Positions 57,866-64,000 of a stretch of 64,000 bases of DNA are shown here, piece after piece; position 1 is the first letter of the stretch, and every line of letters begins with the position of its first letter. Both the position numbers and the translations under genes were made by a program. Source of the stretch: Hydnum rufescens UP504 (lineage: Eukaryota > Basidiomycota > Agaricomycetes > Cantharellales > Hydnaceae); the NCBI GenBank assembly GCA_014904985.1, contig MU128962.1, positions 1 to 64,000 of the forward strand, read 5' to 3'. The notes under the pieces were generated by a model. That model saw only the letters and a list, made by a program, of their open reading frames with translations. It searched no databases and was not told where the DNA came from.

Positions 57866-60686
57866 ATGGCTGCAACTACCACTCTCCAACCGCCACATTC
57901 CCAGCTACATCCTGCCCACCCTGCACCACCGCACTCACCCACGAGCGAGGGAACATCCAGGCCTGATGTTGCCAATCCACTTGTGGACGTGAGCATGCTC
58001 AAAGTGCTCGCACAGCGCGGCTTGGTCGATGCATTGAACTCGGTAACGATGACCGCTTCCGGGGTGTCTATGCGTGTCGTTGACAGTAAATGCATAGGTG
58101 AATGGCGCAAAGACCCTCGTGCTCGATCCCTCTCTCGCTGGACCCCTCAGTCTTGTCACGGAAGTCTCACTCCTCAAGGTGAGATAGATTCTGGTGATGA
58201 CATTATCATATCTCATCGAGTGCCGTTGGATCAGCACCACGGGGTCGATAAGATGTTCTGGCTCGAACCCGGGCCTTTGAATGCCGCGACAACCCATGTC
58301 GTGTATTTGTGCCGCCCCCAAATCAAGTGGATGAAGATAGTCGCCGGTACGTAAAGCCGTTCCTTTCGACATCTCGCATCCACACGAATAGTTGTCCAAA
58401 GACCAGATTAAACGACTCACCGCGGGGTCGACTACCCATACGTATACACTGATCCTTGTTCCCAGACGAACAAGTCTGTGTGATCGAATACTTGAGGAAG
58501 AGGGTGTTCTGGGAGAAGTCAACATAAGCTCTTACAAATTGGAACTCATAGCTATCGAAGACGACGTCGTCAGTCTCGAATTGGAGAACGTTTGGAGGGA
58601 AATAAACGTTGTACGTGAGTCTTCGTACTCACTTGCCAGAATCTCTGGACTAATGCTATGGTAGGACGGGGACGACACATCCATTTTTTATGCTGCGCAA
58701 GCACTAGTAACAATACAGCACGCTTATGGTCTATTCCCCCGCATCCTCGGGAAAGGAGACGGTGCAAAGGTATTATTCCTGTTGGTTCTCTTCATTTTCC
58801 TGCGGAATGTGACCTGGAATCTGTCATAGAAATTGGCGGACCTGCTCATCCGTTCAATTCCTCCCCCATCCTCTCGAACTCCTGCCACTCTTTCTCACAC
58901 ATCAGAGGTCATCGATAGCTTGATCATCATCGATCGTCATGTCGACATGATCACGCCAATGTTGACACAACTCACTTATGAAGGTCTAATCGACGAGTTC
59001 TTCGACATTCAGAATTGCAAGTCATCCTCCATTGTCCTGGACCTGTCACTCATTGCAACGCCCTTCTTTAGCCCACGTTAAGGTGGATCCTGCGCTTCTC
59101 GCGCCGCCGCCAGCGGGGTCTGCATCTCCGGGGACTTCGGCAACTCCGCTGCCGACGGGACTACCGACCTCCACCCCTAGCCAGTCTAAGAGGTCCCATC
59201 ACCTCCATTCGGCGGATCATCTGTTTGCACAACTGCGAGGTTCGAACTTCGCCATTGTCGGTGGAAAGCTTCACAAGGAAGCGCGACGATTGGAGGTTGA
59301 GTATAAAGTATGCTGAGTAATTTCCCTTTCTGGTGCCAGAGTAAACATCTCCCATCCATTTTCCCCAGAGGCATCATCAGGCGCAGACTGTTAGCCAGTT
59401 GCGAGATTTCGTCGGGAAGCTGGGCGGATTGCAGAACGAGCACCAGGCTCTGAGATTACGTGAGTCCTTTTTTCTTTAGTCTATCCGGATCTTAATCTTT
59501 CGAATCTCGATGCTGCAGATACTGGGCTCTCTGAAGAGATTAGCACACGCACTCGGACAGAGCAATTCAACAAGAGTCTGGAGATACAACAGAGTAGGAG
59601 ATTCATCGAATCTGGATCATATAATCCATATACCTTCTGACAACAGTGCAGACTTATTGCAGGGCTACGATACCACTTCCCAAATAACTGGTATCGAGGA
59701 CCTCGTGGCGCAGCAGGCTCCGATACAAATTGTCTTACGCCTCCTGTGCCTGGCAAACCTAGTCACTGGTGGGATCAAGGTAAGGGTCCTTGAGAATCTG
59801 AAGCGAGAGATCCTCCAGGTTCGTTAGAATATCGGCTACAGTATGTTAAATCGAAGCTCATCTAGCCACAACAGACGTATGGATATTCATATGTCCCGAT
59901 GCTGCTATCCCTATCCTCCCTGTCGCTCCTCACTTCCCTACCAATTTCCAAACACTCGAAGATACCCTCACCGCCAGCCTTCGCCCCGATCCGGAAATCA
60001 TTTCGCCTGTTATCAGATACGCTGGAAGCGGCCCCAAAAGACATTTCTTACGTATATTCGGGCTACGCACCCCTGAGTGTTCGCCTTGTACAGTGTGTTG
60101 CCCAAAAAAGTGCGATCCTATCACCGGCAGCGAGCGACAACAACGGGAGGGACGACAAGGACGATGCACCACCTAATGCCAATGCAAATAGCGACCCCCC
60201 GTCTCCCCTCCCGCTTCCTCTTGCTCATCCAATTACGGGGTGGAAAGGTTTTGAGGACATGTTGAAATTACTACCTGGGGAGGTGGTTGATCGGACTCAA
60301 CACTCCGAAGGCCGTGCAGACACTAAACCAGCACCTCATCAGGGTATGTCGCCCCCTTTTTCCTTTGTAGTTCAAGATAACACAAGATAACCCAAAATGG
60401 TGGGCCTATCACCCTTGAATTCAGACCGACCCATGACCACGATGGTGTTCTTCTTGGGAGGATGTACATTTACCGAAATCGCCGCTCTGCGTTGGATGGG
60501 AACTCAAATGCAAGGTAAGCACCCCTATTCTTTTTTTTTTTTTCAGGCGATCTTTGCGAACTCGTATTGACGAACAGTGGAGTAGGGCGCTCCTTCCTTG
60601 TGGGGACCACCGGGATGGTAAATGGGTCGAGTTTGTTGCAGAGTTTAGGGGACGGTCCATCCGTTGCGTTCGGTCCAATGACGTGA
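57866..60686 (+). CDS. VPS33: Vps33, Sec1/Munc18-family subunit of HOPS/CORVET
   Basis: ATG 57,866 ([10 protein letters not shown]); TGA 60,684-60,686; about ten or more exons (57866-58042, 58098-58178, 58235-58346, 58402 onward). Family blocks in order: [159 protein letters not shown], and near the end [20 protein letters not shown] and [20 protein letters not shown] Pro/Ser/Thr-rich insert (about 59,097-59,190) lies in the middle. Vps33 binds vacuolar SNAREs and drives membrane tethering and fusion at endosomes and vacuoles. It converges with POM152; the stops are 146 bp apart. Confidence 0.9.
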
Positions 60687-60831
60687 CCATGTGAATCGAA
60701 CTCAAGGCACCCTGCAATGACCGCGCATCGGCTACTTGAAGCACATGTCATGATAATACTACGTGAAAAGTATAGTGATACATTTTTGCAGATGATAGTT
60801 ATTTTGGCAAATGCCCTGATACTATACTGAA

Positions 60832-63800
60832 TCAAATTTGAGACTGGATGTCGCGGGGGGGTATCGGCAGTATTTGTCGGAAATGAAGGTAACGGTCCAC
60901 GTTCCTGCATTTTACCAACTGAAATTAGTCGCACTGGAAAGATGAACAAAGAGGATTCGAAAAAGGGACCTTCCAGCGCAGAGAAAACTGAATATTCATG
61001 TCCCATAACGCCAGAAACAGTGTGGGTTTCGAGCGCGTGAGAGCCCTTTTTGCCATCTAAACTGGCGCGTTGATACGTAAAGGTGAATGGCGGTTCCCCC
61101 TAGGTGTCACAATGTGATTAGCACTCTAAACGCAACCGCATGGAGGCTCTCAAGATAAGGAGGTCATTTACAATCAATGTGAATAATATTTCGGCCTGTC
61201 ATTGAGTCAGCAGCCGCAACTGTGAATCACTCTAGGCAAGACTTACTTGTTCCCCTGCACAGCATAAGAAAACAAAATTAGAACTAATGGAGTACAATCA
61301 AGGCGAAGAATTGCATTACCCTCACGAATATCTTCGATGATATTTTTCCCATGACTGACCCGAGCTGATGGCAAGTCGTGGATTCTCATCCGGATATCGG
61401 ACACTGTCGTTTGGCATGAAGCTTGCTGATGAGCTATTCCGACGACTTCGAAGATGCCAGCCTTCTCTGCGATCCGACTGAATTTTGGGGTTTTGGAGGT
61501 TGCCGATATAGGCTTGCATCGAAACGATAACTGGGGGAGTCCTCTCAGTATGGACACTCACAGACGTAGCAATGAGCATGACTTACTCTACACGCCAGGG
61601 CGCATTCCCTCTAATTGGAATTGTAAAACATCTCCAACACAGAAATCGGCTCGTCGTTCGAATGGCACGATTGCTGCCGTCTCTGCGACATCGATCCAGA
61701 ATGAGCGTCTTCCCGTATCGACTGGTGACGGCGGACAGAGCGATGCATCCTCAAACGAGTGGATGGTCACAATGTTGGGTCCAACGGTGCTGAAAATATA
61801 TTTTGGGAACTGAACTTTCCACTCATTCGAAGTATTTCCACAGTCTCAGTCCGAGCTTCACTGGAGACTGCATTCTTGATAATAAAGTTCACTTTGAAGG
61901 GCGGTTCCCCACTGAGAACGATGGTACCATCATCGGAGCTCCCCGGACGAGGAACGAATGGCTCATTCAGACAATAAGAAACGCGACCAGGAGTCTTGAA
62001 ATGTGCCGATGGCCGACCGAGAACTTCCTGCTCCAGAACGGTCCCGCTTAGCCGACGTGGAGGTGATCGAAGGCGTGCGGGAGGTAAAGGATACGCTGCA
62101 TCACCGACATGGGTGATGTGGTATTCATGTGCCCCAGGGTCGGACGTCTTGAGCTGCAATCTGGTGGTGTGTTGAATACTACTGAATGTAATCTGATCGC
62201 GCAGTCGCTCGTGGCCCCGAAGTTGGCCCAGGTAGGAGTACGAGACCTGAAAAGGCGGTCGACCTAAGAGGATGGTTTGAGCTATACTTAACACGCAGTA
62301 GTTCCAAAGAGTACCTCACCCTCCAATTCAATATCGATGTGATCCTCAACGCCCTCACAAACTGGTGGACGTTTAATGGCACCGCTTGCGGTGACGGACC
62401 TGCGTCAGTTCAAAGGTCAGCTTGAAATGATACCTATATGATAGGGCCTGTACCCAGCGCGAAGATCAAACACGCCCGCTGGCTTAGGCACCCATTGGAC
62501 ATTGTAGGTGGACGCCTCGGGTATAACTCGACCAGGGCAATGCGAATCATGTATCTAGTCTCGTAGCTGAAGTCTTTGAATGTGAATCGGGTAATGGGGT
62601 GGCTTACTTCCAACAGGGTGTACACCCCTTCCTGCTTCACAGCGAGGTTTTCATTGGCAGAAGTGACGCGGACCCATTCGGCATTTCCAACTTCCGGGGA
62701 AGTTGGATTGCCACTGTGCGTGCTCCACCTATACGCAATGTTCCATGGCTACGAATATCATACCATCAGTTAATACGATGGTACACAGTAGAATACTCCT
62801 CACTCCGTCGCCTGTTAATCTGAGGGGCAGTCTGGCAGTCTCGTTCTCCAAGGTGGTGAGTTCACGCTTCCCTTCGGGGCCGGCACCATAAAACTGGGCG
62901 AGTCATGTTAGTTAAGACACTTCAATCTCGAGAACGCATGCATATCTTACCTTGACAGTAGGCTAGTCCCAGCGAGAGAAACATCAGTATTTAAGGACAT
63001 ATATTATCCTCAGAATATTTACCTTGATGCGTTTCACTACGACATTCATTCCAGGGATATCAAGGCTTCGCTTGCATCCGTTTGCACCTCCAACGCTTAC
63101 TGCAATTGTCCAACTATCATCAGCCTTTTCTTAAAGAACGGAACATGGCCGACAAATCGTTACCGAGATCCACTTCAAAGGAACCTCCATATTGATCGAC
63201 ATCTGGAAGAATGGGTACGGTCACCGTTTCCCTGAGATTCTTCAATTTGGAGTACGTTCTGATCTCAGATCCCTTTGGACCAACTAGTTGCAACTCCACG
63301 TTGAAGGGAGGTGTTCCCTATTAAACCGAAGTCAACACCTAGACACATTTCATGCCCAACAAACGCACTCGGAGGTCCATACTTATTTCGACGGACCGAC
63401 CTTCGCAATTGATTATTACCTCACGGCCCTCCTTCGCCGTCCTGACGAAGCTGGCAGACGCCAATGGATGGACATGTTGTGTCGTCGTGGGGGTTCCTGC
63501 AAGGGGAATTTTCTGATAGTTTTTGTCCGAAATGTGCGTAAATGTATACGTGTAACTTCCGCTCATCTCGGGCTTGAGAGTAATCTCAGAACGAGCCGAA
63601 TTCACGGTTTGAGTTAGAGTTTTGACGGGATTTTTGTCATGTTTCGTTGTGTAAAACAACACGAATGGGGGGTGCCATGAAGTACCAGGCTGGCCGAAAC
63701 TCCGATATCACTCGAGCTGCATGAGGTTGTAAATGAGAGCAAATTTGACCCTAAGCGTAATTGAGACCCACCATTCATGAAGACTCTTGAATCCGATCTC

Positions 63801-64000
63801 TGCAGAGGGCTTAGGTTGCTCCACCACCAGACATGTCTCTGGACTGAGAATTTCGCCCGGGCAAGTCTTGCCCTTTATCCTCACGATGGTATACTCTCCA
63901 GGTTCACTCACAGGGACATTGACGGATTTGCGGTCCTGAGGGATGGTAAAATCCTTCGTCCAGCCCGAACTGGCCTTTCGAGACTGTTTGTCTCGCCGTT
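60832..64000 (-). CDS. POM152: Pom152-like nucleoporin, C-terminal part (runs off the window)
   Basis: The gene reads right to left; its N-terminus and membrane segment lie beyond 64,000. Stop TAG at 60,832-60,834. Exons show repeated Ig-like luminal domains: MSGSYTYTFTHISDKNYQKI (about 63,550), GRPPFQVSYSYLGQLRGHER (about 62,250), GEPPFKVNFIIKNAV (about 61,895), VGIAHQQASCQTTVSDIRMR (about 61,400), DLPSARVSHGKNIIEDIREG (about 61,360), GEPPFTFTYQRA and VSGVMGHEYSVFSALEG (about 61,090-60,985), and the end TWTVTFISDKYCRYPPATSS. These match the Pom152/gp210-like architecture of the nuclear pore membrane ring. Intron borders here are only partly resolved. Confidence 0.85.

Noticed and set aside
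1..64000. CRISPR array, bacterial operon or prophage
   Set aside because: Spliceosomal introns, eukaryotic housekeeping genes and no spaced identical repeats; the minisatellite at 327-446 has no spacers.

Overview
This window is nuclear DNA from a filamentous basidiomycete, most likely an Agaricomycete. The evidence is many short (about 45-65 bp) GT/GC-AG introns with CTRAY branch points, intron-dense genes, and single-copy fungal housekeeping genes at the right end (Skt5/Chs4-type chitin synthase activator, Vps33, Pom152). The genus cannot be fixed from sequence alone.

Layout. (1) Positions 1-1,400: repeat DNA with three hairpin units, a minisatellite and an inverted repeat. (2) About 1.7-51.4 kb: a large decayed and still active-looking tandem array. 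Its main component, always on the minus strand, is one gene family: eleven full-span copies (A, C-L), one 5'-truncated copy (B) and one single-exon fragment. Working out the splicing from conservation between copies gives a nine-exon gene for a seven-transmembrane protein of about 313-405 residues. It has the hallmarks of the fungal Git3/cAMP-receptor-like GPCR class: a cysteine in a YC-T-Q motif at the start of TM3, a cysteine in a WCWI motif in the second extracellular loop, a YPI/L-Y-F-P-I-S TM6 with an R-F-L-Q-W end, and a FASSGAVNVLLWLLTGRR TM7. Five copies (C, E, G, J, L) read through all exons without disruption by my manual check; six full-span copies carry frameshifts, stops or deletions. 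(3) On the plus strand, between and convergent with some receptor copies, lie Hsp70-like (actin-fold ATPase) genes or remnants at 8.2-11.0, 14.4-17.1, 19.7-20.6 and 26.2-27.8 kb, all defective. The convergent Hsp70-like/receptor pair looks like one ancestral duplication unit. Receptor flanks also repeat, in distinct subfamilies. (4) Inserted in the array: two copies of a roughly 0.5-0.6 kb DNA-transposon-like element with a 29-bp palindrome, a 117-bp MITE-like element inside an intron of copy K, an LTR-like insertion that rewrites the receptor F tail, and a frameshifted short-chain dehydrogenase gene. (5) 52.3-64.0 kb: ordinary single-copy genes: Skt5-like Sel1-repeat protein (minus, CaaX end), an F-box protein (minus), Vps33 (plus) and the C-terminal part of Pom152 (minus, running off the window).

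Functionally the array suggests a lineage-specific, fast-turnover family of chemosensory-type receptors with conserved transmembrane cores and divergent cytoplasmic tails. Ligand and signalling are unknown. All splicing models are manual and have no transcript support.
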